NCBI GenBank assembly: GCA_963995525.1
Contig: OZ023210.1
Span: 21,621,913-21,685,912 of the forward strand
Reading direction: 5' to 3'
DNA length: 64,000 bases
Origin: Escarpia spicata
Lineage: Eukaryota; Annelida; Polychaeta; Sabellida; Siboglinidae
In this document: positions 10,981 to 21,241 of the stretch, piece after piece
Numbering within the stretch: the first letter of the stretch is position 1
How the letters are laid out: each line of letters opens with the position of its first letter
The notes under the pieces: generated by a model
What the model saw: the letters and a program-made list of their open reading frames with translations, nothing else
Told to the model about the DNA's origin: nothing
Databases searched by the model: none
Made by a program: the position numbers and the translations under genes

Positions 10981-12194
10981 TTTTTTTCATAACTGTAGTG
11001 CCGTGACTGATTAAAAATGGTAATATTTGCTACTACCCACCACTTATATTGTATAAGCATAATGTATTTGAAGAAATGTATAATGTTGGCTAGTGCGTAT
11101 GACTGTTTAGAAAATGTGTTAATTTTGTTGATTATATCAGAAATAAAATTGTAAATACAAATATTTGTTTCACCATGTGTTCTATGTCAAACTGAATACG
11201 AAATCTCGCCCAATAAATATGATGCTGTCAACAGAAATACACTATTAGCCATTCGATAGGTACCTCATAATAACAATATAAGTGATACCCGCGAAATATT
11301 TTCTAAGTCCGCATTTAGCATTTCGAATTCCACCTTACACACCTGAATCCGGGAGCTCTGTTATTTCGTCCGTTTTATTCATTGCCGTCGGTTTATCTGC
11401 TAATTCATGGTGGTACTATGCTGTATTGACAAATGTCACTTTTGACATGTTGAAATGACTGCCGGAAGAGTTGTCAAAACATCTAGTGTTAAAATATAGT
11501 TTCAAACAATGAAATTAAAAGCCGACACTATGAAATGGAAGCTATTGTCATTTAGATGTGGCTGCCAGTGTTTTTATGTAGTGCAGGCGAAATAGATGTT
11601 TTCTCCGGTGTGCCGTTAATGTACCTGCCGATCACACATATTTTGGCAAGTTATTTCGCATATGTGTGGGCATGCCACAGCAAAGTTGCTCTGTGGGAGC
11701 GTTCTCTTGGACATTGTCACGTTGAGAAATGTGTTATCACTCGCTGATCATAAAGTCCGTGATGGCGCGATGCGCACTATCGCTCAGTTGAGGTAGTCCG
11801 GGACTAAGCCATGTATGTGCATATCTGGCGAAGATGCAGAGGTAAAGAGGAACAATTACACACGGATGAAGATTGAGAAGACTGCCCGGAGTCATGTACG
11901 CTGGAGAGTTGTCGTGGATGAAATATGCTCCTCATGGTGCGAGAGGCATAAGCAAAGTAAGTATTATACTGAAGATGACTTGCATTCTGATCGGCACACA
12001 ATACCATTTTATAGTATTAGTACAATGCAATGATTGCAGAATTAGTGTGATGTGTTCTCGCCATCTGACGCCGTTGATAAGTCGTAAGGCCGAGTTCTGC
12101 GCCTGTTGAAGTCGGTTGATTTATCAATTATTCAATCCGCCAAGTAGCGCATTGCAACAATCAATAGCTCTGTGTGTTTGATCATAACAACAAT
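10981..12194. other. No supported gene
   Basis: AT-rich intergenic sequence. Short ORFs here lack domain or splice support. I see no repeat beyond short simple runs. Confidence 0.4.
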
Positions 12195-12367
12195 ATACAA
12201 TTGAACCTCATTAATCCACACACTGATCCCAAGGGATTGTCAGGATTAGCGATTTTTTTGGATAAATTAATCTTGGACAGAACAATGTATATATTTTACC
12301 GAAACCGGCATACCGATGTTTCTGGACCTCCCCGAGGTTCGGATTTCGGATTAACTACGTTCCATTC
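12195..12367. mobile_element. Possible Tigger/pogo-type repeat remnant
   Basis: The segment starts attgaacctcattaatccac and ends with complementary-looking aggttcggatttcggattaa. Internal cggatta/ttaatcc phrases resemble the ends of Tigger/pogo-like DNA elements. The match is from memory of the family's terminal pattern, so confidence is low. A related accgaccttnnncc-type stretch occurs near 22.46 kb. Confidence 0.35.
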
Positions 12368-12868
12368 CATAATACAGTAGTACAGCATAACACATAATAA
12401 TCGTAGTGTTTTGTTTTATTTAAACTTACAAATTGTCAATGAATACACAGTAAATGTGGACTTAACACATTCATCTCCCGGGATGGACAGTCAAACGACA
12501 CGTTAAAGCACAATAGCAAAATAATGACGCGGTTATACATGTCATGCTTCAATCAGTAAGTAAGTAAACATATATACCTTAGAAAGTATTGATTAATACG
12601 CTATTTTATTAACATATAATTTCTTTAATGAATCCACACGACTGGTTCATACAATCATCAATGAACATGATCAAAACTAGGATAGATCAAATTACTAGAA
12701 CATACTGCTTCTCCCAAAGAATGAACACATGGTACATTTACATCTAAACCCTATTCGTCGCAAAACTCGGGATGCCTTTCATAGTGATCTTTGTAGATAC
12801 ATAATCAAATAGGACATCAAATAATTACACATAATTCAAGCTGCTGCTTGCTCAACGATAGCTCAAAC

Positions 12869-13060
12869 CCATTATATATATATATATATAATGATATATA
12901 TATATAATTATATATTTATAATATATGTATTATATGTATATAATTATATATTTATAATTATATATTTATAATATATATATTATATGTATATATATATATA
13001 ATTATATATTTATAATATATATATATTATATGTGTATATATATATATACATATAATATAA
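12869..13060. repeat. AT-rich minisatellite
   Basis: Blocks of tataattatatatttataat and atatattatatgtatat recur about four times within a pure A/T context. It lies just beyond the presumed 3' end of the lectin gene on the minus strand. Confidence 0.85.
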
Positions 13061-13062
13061 AG

Positions 13063-13068
13063 TTTATT
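13063..13068 (-). terminator. Candidate polyadenylation signal
   Basis: AATAAA on the minus strand, about 365 bases past the stop codon at 13432-13434. It is the first canonical signal I found downstream of the terminal exon, and it sits next to the AT minisatellite. Use is unproven. Confidence 0.45.
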
Positions 13069-13431
13069 TGTGGTATCTTAGCTTCTATGATGCGATGCAA
13101 TAATGCAAATACACTGAACGTGTACAAAGTGTAACATCTTATAACATATTTCAATGAACGCTGCACAATGATGGGATCGTTTTCATGGGAAAACAGAATT
13201 ACCCAACATTTAGAGTAAAACCTTATCAACTAAAGCTACCTGACCAACATCGACGTATCTGTCAAAAGTGCAACAAGAACTAGCACAATACACTCCTTAT
13301 AACACAACACGCACCAATCAAAAGCAACATCTCTGGTAGCGACAACGCATTATCCGCAAACAAGTATACTGTTTGTTGAACATCTTTCCGCTGGACACCC
13401 AACACATTTTCTTTTCTTTACACAGAACCAT

Positions 13432-13616
13432 TTAGTTACCACATCCATTCATCGCCGGAATATACCTAAATCCGGAATTACAAACTACAGTGGTACACTT
13501 GCCGGAGGTGCTGCATTTAATATATGTGTCGACTGTTTTGCGCGGGAATGTCAGTCTCAACGGGTGTCTCTGTATCGCCGCCTTGCAAGGATTGTTTTTC
13601 TGACAGTCATACACAA
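13432..13616 (-). CDS. Terminal exon, Cys-rich chitin-binding-like domain
   Basis: After the acceptor tcttctttcag the exon is open in phase 1 to TAA at 13432-13434. It has six cysteines in the order DCQKNNPC, then YIKCSTSGKCTTVVC, then NGCGN at the end. The spacing and the FPR-x(5)-YI-x-C-x(4)-C-x(3)-C core resemble a peritrophin-A/ChtBD2-type chitin-binding domain, though I would call it only similar. It matches the phase of the lectin exons and so can serve as their last exon. The protein would end in a secreted, disulfide-bonded domain rather than a membrane anchor. Confidence 0.6.
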
Positions 13617-14219
13617 CTGAAAGAAGACACAAAAAATCAAAATCAATACATGCGTGGGTGTGGCTGATCATCCAGTTATGTCGTATGCACATAGTGAAAG
13701 AGAATTTTTAAATTTGTCTTCATACTAAATACTACTGTGGCTAACATAAATGTTTACATTATGAACTAGTCATCGTCGTTCTTAAACTATAAACATAACA
13801 TGTATATATGAACATACATATATAAATATAAACATAAAATTATAAATTTATTCAATAAATAAATGCTCAAGAACTGCCAAAGAACAATCACACAACCTGC
13901 CAAGTAGCGTTATTTCTTAGCTTCACAAATAAGGGCATTGGCAGCCAGAATGCCTGGCATGAATGTTCACTAACAAAATACTAGAAGGTTTAATATTAGT
14001 ATTACACTGCATAATCATGTTTCATGGAATATCTCAATTGTTTTACTTGTAGGACAAGACAACATGTATTAAAACACAACATATGTAGTCTGGATAAGCA
14101 TGAAATGTTAGATGACATTGTGTTATCTGTCAACAGCGTGACATTTATTAAACATTATATTTGAATAGGCCAGCCAATCATAGGTTTAGCAAATGTAGAC
14201 TATATACCCTCTTCCCTGT
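13617..14219 (-). other. Intron sequence, nothing recognised
   Basis: AT-rich stretch between the Cys-rich terminal exon and the orphan ORF at 14.2 kb. No repeat or RNA was recognised. Confidence 0.4.
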
Positions 14220-14521
14220 TTACATTGATGTGGCCTTACGTTGTCGCATAGCTCTCTCAAACGTTGCGTGATCTTCCGCCTGATGCAAGGACGCCATAGC
14301 GAGTTCGGTGTCTGCCATTTTCATGTAGTCGTCCATGCAATCACGGTTTTCCAGGCATGGGGATGGCAGTACGGTTTCATTTCGTTTCTCGATATTGGGC
14401 CGAAATGTGATATGTGTAGGAGAACGTAACGTTCCACGAGTGAAGAACGAGTCGCGCCGCTGCCAAACGCGGTCTACAGCGACAGAAAACTCACATTTGA
14501 GTACTAGTTTCTCAAAAGAAG
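14220..14521 (-). CDS. Orphan terminal exon or small gene, unknown function
   Basis: From the possible acceptor ttttgaacag the minus strand is open for about 100 codons to a stop at 14220-14222. Composition looks coding, with higher GC than its surroundings and balanced codons. Visible segments are PTHITFRPNIEKRNE, CLENRDCMDDYMKMADTELA and FERAMRQRK near the C terminus. I recognise no domain, transmembrane helix or signal peptide. The inferred entry phase (2) differs from the phase-1 lectin exons, so it is probably a separate gene or an alternative last exon reached through another exon. Chance ORF remains possible. Confidence 0.35.
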
Positions 14522-15244
14522 CTATCCTGTTCAAAATCTATATTTAATTTTCTTACGAAAGCAATGGCTTTTCGTTTTCGAATTGTTAATTGCAGTTTGC
14601 ATATAGCATCAGGTCCTTAGCCAGAGGACCCATCGTCCCGTTATTAGAACGGGTTTTTGGAAAATCGTAACGGTTTCTTTTTCAAATAACGGGTATTTAG
14701 GTATTTAGAAGGTGTTTGATTTTTTAATATCATGATCTTGTGTTGGAATATAACTTGATTTTATTCCCCAATAATAAAGACAAACCATATTTGCGTTGTC
14801 ATAAGACGGACCTTGTATTACGAATTATTAGTTTTCATAGTAAATATTGGCTGGTATTTCACGGAGACTGAAACTTTGATAGAGATTGATTTCGGTGGGA
14901 CGATCGCGATAAAATGTATTTAATGTTATACTCATTGGTAGCCAGTATCTACAAGCAAGTGGCAATGGTTTCGTCTTTGAATTATATATATATAAATATA
15001 CTGTATATATATATATATATAGTGGCAAGGGTTTCATCTTTGAATTAATATTGTAACTGTTAAAATAAAATAATGTAAGTAAATAAAATAACAATATAAT
15101 AATGTAAGTAAATTAGTTGTACCAAAACAAGTTATGTTTGTGATTTTAAGAGCATTGTTCTCAGCGACTACATTATCCTATCTCGCGTATTGGAGCGGTG
15201 TGCCATGCGTGACGCTAAAACTGTTCTGCGTATGCAGCATCTAT

Positions 15245-15245
<1 letters not shown>

Positions 15246-15301
<56 letters not shown>
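15246..15301. repeat. (AT)n microsatellite
   Basis: About 55 bases of uninterrupted alternating A and T. Confidence 0.95.
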
Positions 15302-15304
<3 letters not shown>

Positions 15305-15505
15305 GCTGTATATGCAAACGGATTTTTCTACTGTACGACCCTTAATTAAAAAACGAAAGCTGTGCTATAAGTGAACACAATGTCACTAGAACGGCAATAT
15401 GTTGCTGAATCCTGAACATAAATGCTCTACTTGTTGGTATTAATTATTACGTAACGTAGGATGAATACGATACCGTATGAAACTCATGATGTACGCTCGC
15501 ACGCA

Positions 15506-15536
<31 letters not shown>

Positions 15537-16519
15537 GAAACCTGTTGTTATACGAATATTGCACTCACTGTGTTTAGCCATGTAGTTTGCAAGATGCGAA
15601 GGATCCTTTCTTTCGGAGGGGGGAACACTTCCTAATCTGAGCAGTCCAGACGGGATACCTGAATGCACGATTCAATTATCACATCGTTTTCTCTGTCACC
15701 AGACAGTAATGAAGACTTGTCTAACGAATAGACACACATAGCTCACCTTCGTTGGTTATAAAAAATATGATTCAAATCATGGGGATCTACTGGTGACAAC
15801 TCCGCTATCCATCCAATAATATTCGTCAACATATATCCGTTTTAGCAGCCCACTATGTATTAATTTATATAAAATAATGAAATATGTAAATTCTGTCTCA
15901 AGGTTTACTGTATGTTCTTCCACTGGTTATATACCAAATGTAGATGTCAACTTCCGGTACAGAGTATGTGAAAAACGATACATAAGGCCAGACACCCCAG
16001 GTGAAATGTTTGTTTGTGACAAAAATACAAAAACTAGTTTTCTGTCAGCTTTGTATGTCTACTATCAATAACGTTCAATGTTTATAACAATTATACCTCT
16101 AAATTACCTTTATTTTTGGATTAAGCATGTCGATATCAAGTAATCAAATACTTCATGCAATCTTTGACGGCCATTTTCTCAAAAACATTTATTCCCACAT
16201 GGGTGCATTTGGAAAACGGATATCTCTGGGAGTTATTATGCTATCCAAATAAAGTTTTGAATGTTCCATTCAGAAATGAACAGACACAATTTTAAAATCC
16301 TCAAGAGTTTGAAAGATAAAACAGTATTTATTGCCAAAACCGTTTTAGCACTAGACACAAATATTATTTAAAATATAAACACGACATATTAACAAATGCT
16401 CTGGTAATTGCGCAATATAACGTATATATAATTGGTTTACAGTAATTATAATTTACATGTGTTCAATAAAGAATGACAGTGTTTTCAAATTGTACAATGT
16501 TTGTTCAAAATTTAGGACA

Positions 16520-16680
16520 TTTTGTTTGTTACCATGGAAACGCGGGTCTGGCTGAACAAAGTTCAGTATATTTATTACTCAATAAGACCCACTCGATACT
16601 TTGGGTACAACAAATTGGGACTATGTTGATAAATTTAAAACAATCTATAATCCAATCTACCTGCCGGGTGTGGCCATAAT
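16520..16680. repeat. Dispersed ccatggaaacgcgg repeat, copy 1
   Basis: The phrase ttgttaccatggaaacgcgg is followed by tctggctgaacaaagttcag, a tactcaataagaccca block, and aaacaatct...ctacctgcc. The same order of blocks recurs at 39565-39710 and 62675-62820. It is likely part of a DNA-transposon or SINE family. Confidence 0.7.
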
Positions 16681-17225
16681 CATTAAAGCATATATATCAC
16701 TATGTCTTACACACGATTTTATTTATTACTCCTAACTCTATTATATCTAACTTGGTGAAGATACTATACCCAACAAAAATACGCAAAATGTTAATAAAAC
16801 ATATATGATGTCTACGACATCTAGTTATTAAAGGGGGATTAATCTCTTGGACAACAACAATCCAAACATACCAACATATTATTTACAGCACATATCAACG
16901 TGATTTGATGAGCACAGCCGCACGGCATATTTTTTAAAAAATTTTCGAACTTGGTCATTATCGGCAATGGGCGCCACTATTACTATGCTATTACAAAAAA
17001 GTCGTGAAATGCCAGGTACTGCGGCACACAGTGATTTAACTTTACATGTGCATGCAATAATATTGTGTGTTTTGATATCTTTATTTTTTAGAGCTAATGA
17101 CTTGATTGGATGGTCAACGGATGAGCCTAAAGACAGTTTTCTGTTTTAAAATGTATTGTTTTAGGACAGACAATACATTTGTTTTGGCATTTGATATTGA
17201 TTTGATAGGCGACGCCGTATAGCTC

Positions 17226-17600
17226 TCAGAAAAACCGTCGAAACGCATACAAATACACATATTTAATGCACTGAATGGCTACTGGATATACCATAAGTAC
17301 TTGGAAACAACTTATCACATCCTTCCAAGGAGGAATTCTCAGAGAAAGATAAAGAGAATTTAGCGTGTCTGCCGGCAGCAAGGTCCGAGACAATGCGGTG
17401 GTCACTTCTGGACGCTGGTTGAAGACTAAATACGAATGTGACAAGCATGGAATGGCGGTGAACGTCTAACACAATTCTTGGTAAAAGATAACGTTTCCTC
17501 CGATTTCTCTGCATATAACTATGCATCTATGAAGTAATGTATCACCCATTCTGAGTGCGCCTGCACTCAGGCGAACTGACGCTCCATTTTCATTGTCTAA
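17226..17600 (-). repeat. Dispersed repeat with ctgagtgc hairpin head, copy 1
   Basis: On the minus strand this begins gcctgagtgcaggcgcactc, a perfect 8-bp stem with a 4-nt loop, then runs through cagcgtccagaagtgaccac and ggtatatccagtagccattc. The plus strand at 43340-43715 has the same blocks in the same order, with roughly two-thirds identity by eye. Small indels shift the frame between the copies, so a conserved protein is unlikely despite an open frame here. Confidence 0.65.
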
Positions 17601-18077
17601 ATCATAGTCATTTTGTGAACTTTTTTCCTACGTTAAAACAACTTATTTGTTGTCCTGTACAAGGACCACCATATATAGTAAGGCTGCATGTTTTAGTTCT
17701 CGCCCAGAAATGTCTATTTATGAAAAAGAGCTCCATTGATTAGCTAGGCGCGACTCAAACCACGCGCTTGGAACTTGCACTGAAAAAAAGATGGTGATAC
17801 GCACTGCTCTAATTTGAAGATGTAGCCATCGAAGAAAATCAGGTTATCAATTTGTTTCATAAATGAGTAGGTTTCTATCACCACTAACGCACACTTATAT
17901 AGACCATATTGAACTATATGGCATAAAACGGTTGTGCTTCACCCCCTTGTGGGTTTAAAAAAAATGCTATATTATTGGTTGTATCATTATGATTTTACTG
18001 CAGCGCGTGTTGGACAAATTGTATGACAATTTTAGTGGCATATTTTCAACTAAGAGACTACAAAGGAATTGTCCTAC

Positions 18078-18287
18078 CTGTGATGCCGTAGACTTGCACT
18101 TCGCACAGAGAAAGAGACTGGTTCAATCCTGCAACTGTGATTTTGACGAATCTTCCCTTCAGACCAGCTGCACATGTGATGCGTTGTGTATCGTTCAACA
18201 GATAACCATCGCGTACGACCCCGCATCTTTCGGACGGTCCATCTGCTGATGCTGACACGTCTACGATGTTGTCACGTGCTTCTTGCA
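18078..18287 (-). CDS. FTP lectin C-terminal half exon (C9)
   Basis: Last lectin exon in transcript order. The acceptor is aacttag and the donor is GTAGGA, phase 1 at both ends. It encodes the conserved second half of the F-type fold, with TQRITCAAGLKGRFVKITVA and then SLSLCEVQVYGITG. The invariant Cys of ITC and of LCEVQVYG are present. No N-terminal half exon was found between this exon and the preceding C-half at 21.1 kb, so it may be an unpaired half-domain or may pair with one of the two N-halves at 25-26 kb. Confidence 0.85.
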
Positions 18288-19164
18288 CTAAGTTGTGGTT
18301 GAATCAGAATGTTAAATCTTACGCTGGTTGTTTCTACAATGTCATTCATTTTTACATATCGTACTAAGATTAAAGAAACTGATGTCACAGTCAATTTAAA
18401 ATAAAACATCTATGTGATCTCCACCAAGCAATGCCTTAGCAACACTGTTTACATCCGTGCGTTACATTACTAGGGCGACGTTACACCTACGAGATCAGTG
18501 TATCCCGCATACAGTTTTCGCTTATATGATATTTTCATGTCTGTTTAAAGGCTTGGGTCTAAACGTATGTTATTTTATAACTTCATTGTTACTTACTCTA
18601 CAGAGCTGAAACTTTCACAGATTGATTGTCCACCTAACGGGAAGGCCTGGATGGATTTAATGCATGCGTTGAAATATCTTGGTAACTACTGGACTTACAT
18701 TACTCAAATTTGGTGTGTAGTTACTCCATATAACCCTAAGTGTAACCAGCAAGCTACATTTTGTATTTTTCAAACTTGTTTAATGATTAAAAAAAAAAAT
18801 GTTGTATTTGTTCCCGACATTTGTTTACTAGCGACTCATTTTATTAAAAAAAAGCAAAGCCTTCAAGCAAATCTGCCAAGCAGTTACTCAGATAAATAAA
18901 CAAGAAGACAGCTGGTGTGAAATCATGTTTTTGAGAAAATCGCGTTCAAAGTTTAGTTACACTTGTACACACTTTTCAACATCTGAAAAGCAACCTAAGT
19001 GATTGAAACTTTGTACACATGTGACTCAATGTATAATATATCAAATGGCATAGTTCAAAGTGATTTGAACAGCATAGTAATATGTCAAACAAAGCAATGT
19101 AGCAAAAACATTACAGAACAGGAAACCGTATTTGTAAAATAGCACATCATTCCAACATTTATAC
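18288..19164 (-). other. Intron sequence, nothing recognised
   Basis: AT-rich sequence. A plus-strand ORF at 18567-18899 runs for 110 codons but matches nothing I know and spans low-complexity A-runs. Confidence 0.4.
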
Positions 19165-19290
19165 AGATAAAGTTCACAGAAGCACAAATAAAGTTCACTG
19201 GAGCTCAAATAAAGTTCACTGGAGCTCAAATAAAGTTCACTGGAGCTCAAATAAAGTTCATTGTAACCTAAATAAAGTTCACTGAAGAAG
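19165..19290. repeat. Six-unit 21-bp tandem repeat
   Basis: Units start at 19165, 19186, 19207, 19228, 19249 and 19270. The consensus is aaataaagttcactggagct plus c. The middle three units are identical, while the outer units carry two to six changes. Every unit contains an AATAAAG block. Confidence 0.95.
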
Positions 19291-19360
19291 AGAAGAAGAG
19301 CAACATGGCGCAGCATACAAGTACAGTCGGCAGATCTGCACAAGTATCTCCTTCATCCTA

Positions 19361-19490
19361 ATCCGGGAAGTGTGAGACCCCCATCTCATCCAGAAGATCC
19401 GTGTAGCCAAACTTCCGCTCAGTCGCAGCATCCGGGAAGTGTGAGACCCCCATCTCATCCAGAAGATCCGTGTAGCCAAACTTCGCTCAG
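19361..19490. repeat. Two-unit 69-bp tandem duplication
   Basis: The segment from atccgggaagtgtgagaccc to caaacttc(c)gctcag occurs at 19361-19421 and 19430-19490 with a single-base indel. On the plus strand a frame rich in Pro, Ser and His crosses both units (PGSVRPPSHPEDPCSQTS twice) and ends at 19572. I cannot tell whether that is expressed. Confidence 0.85.
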
Positions 19491-20160
19491 TTACAGTGAC
19501 ACTGACAGCCAAGTTGACCCTAAGAAACAAGTACACAATACCAATGTATTTCATGAACACAAGTATTACTAACAATAAAAGCCCCTCCCAGTACTATAAT
19601 TCTGTGACTGCAGTTTATGTTGCACCTTTTGTTTATTTTATTAGTACTGAATTATATACAGTGTAACTATGTCATAAAGGGACATACCAAGGCAAGTTGT
19701 ACTAATATAAACCATAATTCCATAGAATAATGTACAAAGTATAACTGTTATCCCTAAAACAACATAATCTGAGCATGTATATAATGATCACTATTATTTT
19801 ATGTCAACTATACTGGTTCTGGCGTGCCTGGATAACCCCTGCCCTTGGACGGCTGAACATCAACAAGACCACGAATATCAAATTATAGGCAAACGTCAAA
19901 TAATTTCTTGATACAGGGTTCAAAGACTAACTGTGGAGACAACATGAATATATCTGTATTATTTACACTGTCAGTGTTATCGAGAAGATATAAAACACAG
20001 AAATTGTCCTTACTCTGGGTGCTATTGACACAGTCACTGCCCGGCCTGGGCCTGTCATCGTGGTAGGACCCGAAGACGTCGTCGTCACATATTCAACAAC
20101 AAATTCAACTTGCATAGTCTTTCTTTCACGTGCTAACTGCAGCTGCACAATATTGTGTCG
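19491..20160. other. Intron sequence, nothing firm
   Basis: AT-rich, with a somewhat GC-richer end near 20040-20160. A minus-strand open frame (19963-20184) follows an ATGCCGTTTGATCG start that is closed by TGA after six codons. No known domain is seen. Confidence 0.35.
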
Positions 20161-20199
20161 CTTCGCGGCACGGAAACCACTCACTCACTTTCGATCAAA

Positions 20200-20480
20200 C
20201 GGCATAATGTCGTTTTAGAAAGCTAAAGAAACGCGGAGAATAAAATGTAAATCCTATCGAATGCAGCTGGTATTACAAGCTGACGTCATAGGTTGGACGT
20301 ATTACAACCAATCAGAACATTTGACTTGACGGAATCAGAGGATTCCGTCATCACGTGATGCAGCCTGACCAATCGTTGTAGGGTTACCCATTCCTTTGTC
20401 CCCGAAGAGGCAAGAGAGGCGGTCGTTTATAGGCTGGATTATTCCGGCAGCAGCGGTGCCATCTTAAAATATGGTGGAAT
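20200..20480. promoter_or_regulatory. Promoter-like cluster with CCAAT and CRE-like motifs
   Basis: Within about 280 bp there are tgacgtcata, two CCAAT motifs (aaccaatcagaac and gaccaatcg), an E-box-like tcacgtga, and a GC-richer patch near 20400-20460. Motif clustering suggests a promoter or enhancer inside the lectin intron or for a small minus-strand transcript starting near 20.2 kb. This is inference from motifs only. Confidence 0.3.
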
Positions 20481-21043
20481 GGCAGTATTTTTCGCGACGC
20501 AATCGATCGCAGAAAATGGCATAATATTTGATTATTCACGCTTCGTTTGACAAAAACAAAGACTTAGCAATGATAGGCATCACACAAAATGCATGTTTTG
20601 TGACATAAACAGGTTTATTTCGGTAGTATAACGAATATGAACGGGAAGTTGAGTAATTTTTATACATAGAAATATCAATAACTCGAATCTCAGTTTATTT
20701 TTAAAAATCCGTAAATTTCGACCCGAGCCTCCCCTTAAAAACATTTTGTGGTCAGACTTTAAAGGAAATATACAACGGAATGTCCGACACCATCACGAGT
20801 TTGACAGCCATTTCGTAATTTAAGCTTGAGGGTCTTTGTTCTTGCTCGGCAATTAGTCACGTGCTAGATTTGTCACTTCAAGAAAACACCCAAGATTGAC
20901 GTCGACAGCGGACAAGTCGTGGCTATGCGTATCAGTTTACATTGCAATACGTACCCAGCATGTATCTTGTTAATAAAACGTGCCAAGCAAGAATCCTGTC
21001 TAACGATTATTCGTGAACGTCAGTGATCAACCCTCTCGCTTAC
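20481..21043 (-). other. Intron sequence, nothing recognised
   Basis: AT-rich DNA with no supported exon or repeat before the lectin exon at 21.1 kb. Confidence 0.4.
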
Positions 21044-21241
21044 CTTGAATTCCAAACACCTGCACCTCACATATTTGAAACCGTCCTTTTTCCCTCAGCG
21101 AGATCCTGACTCTGCTGCCCTTCGTACCTGACATGCACGGAATCAGCTTCGGGTCGCTGCCCCAGTCCTCTTTCACAACCGCGCATGTGTGATTAACCAA
21201 TTCGTCAAACAGTTCGATCACAAAATGACGACCTATACTAC
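21044..21241 (-). CDS. FTP lectin C-terminal half exon (C8)
   Basis: The acceptor is ccttcacag and the donor is GTAAGC, both phase 1. It reads GSIGRHFVIELFDELVNHTC, then KLIPCMSGTKGSRVRISL and RFQICEVQVFGIQG, with all three conserved cysteines. A basic residue (Arg of IGRH) lies near the start, where canonical fucolectins have the last Arg of RGDCCGER, but spacing depends on which N-half precedes it. The nearest upstream N-halves are 24795-25025 and 26035-26235; only one can pair directly. Confidence 0.88.

Larger units (their letters stand above)
14522..17225 (-). other. Presumed last intron, simple repeats
   Basis: No exon is supported. It contains an (AT)n tract at 15246-15301, an (ACGC)n/(AC)n tract at 15494-15536, an AT block near 14985-15020, and one copy of the ccatggaaacgcgg dispersed repeat (16520-16680, listed separately). 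The remainder is featureless AT-rich DNA. Confidence 0.5.

Noticed and set aside
19963..20184. Minus-strand small gene downstream of the motif cluster
   Set aside because: The only plausible ATG upstream is followed by a stop after six codons and no domain is recognised.
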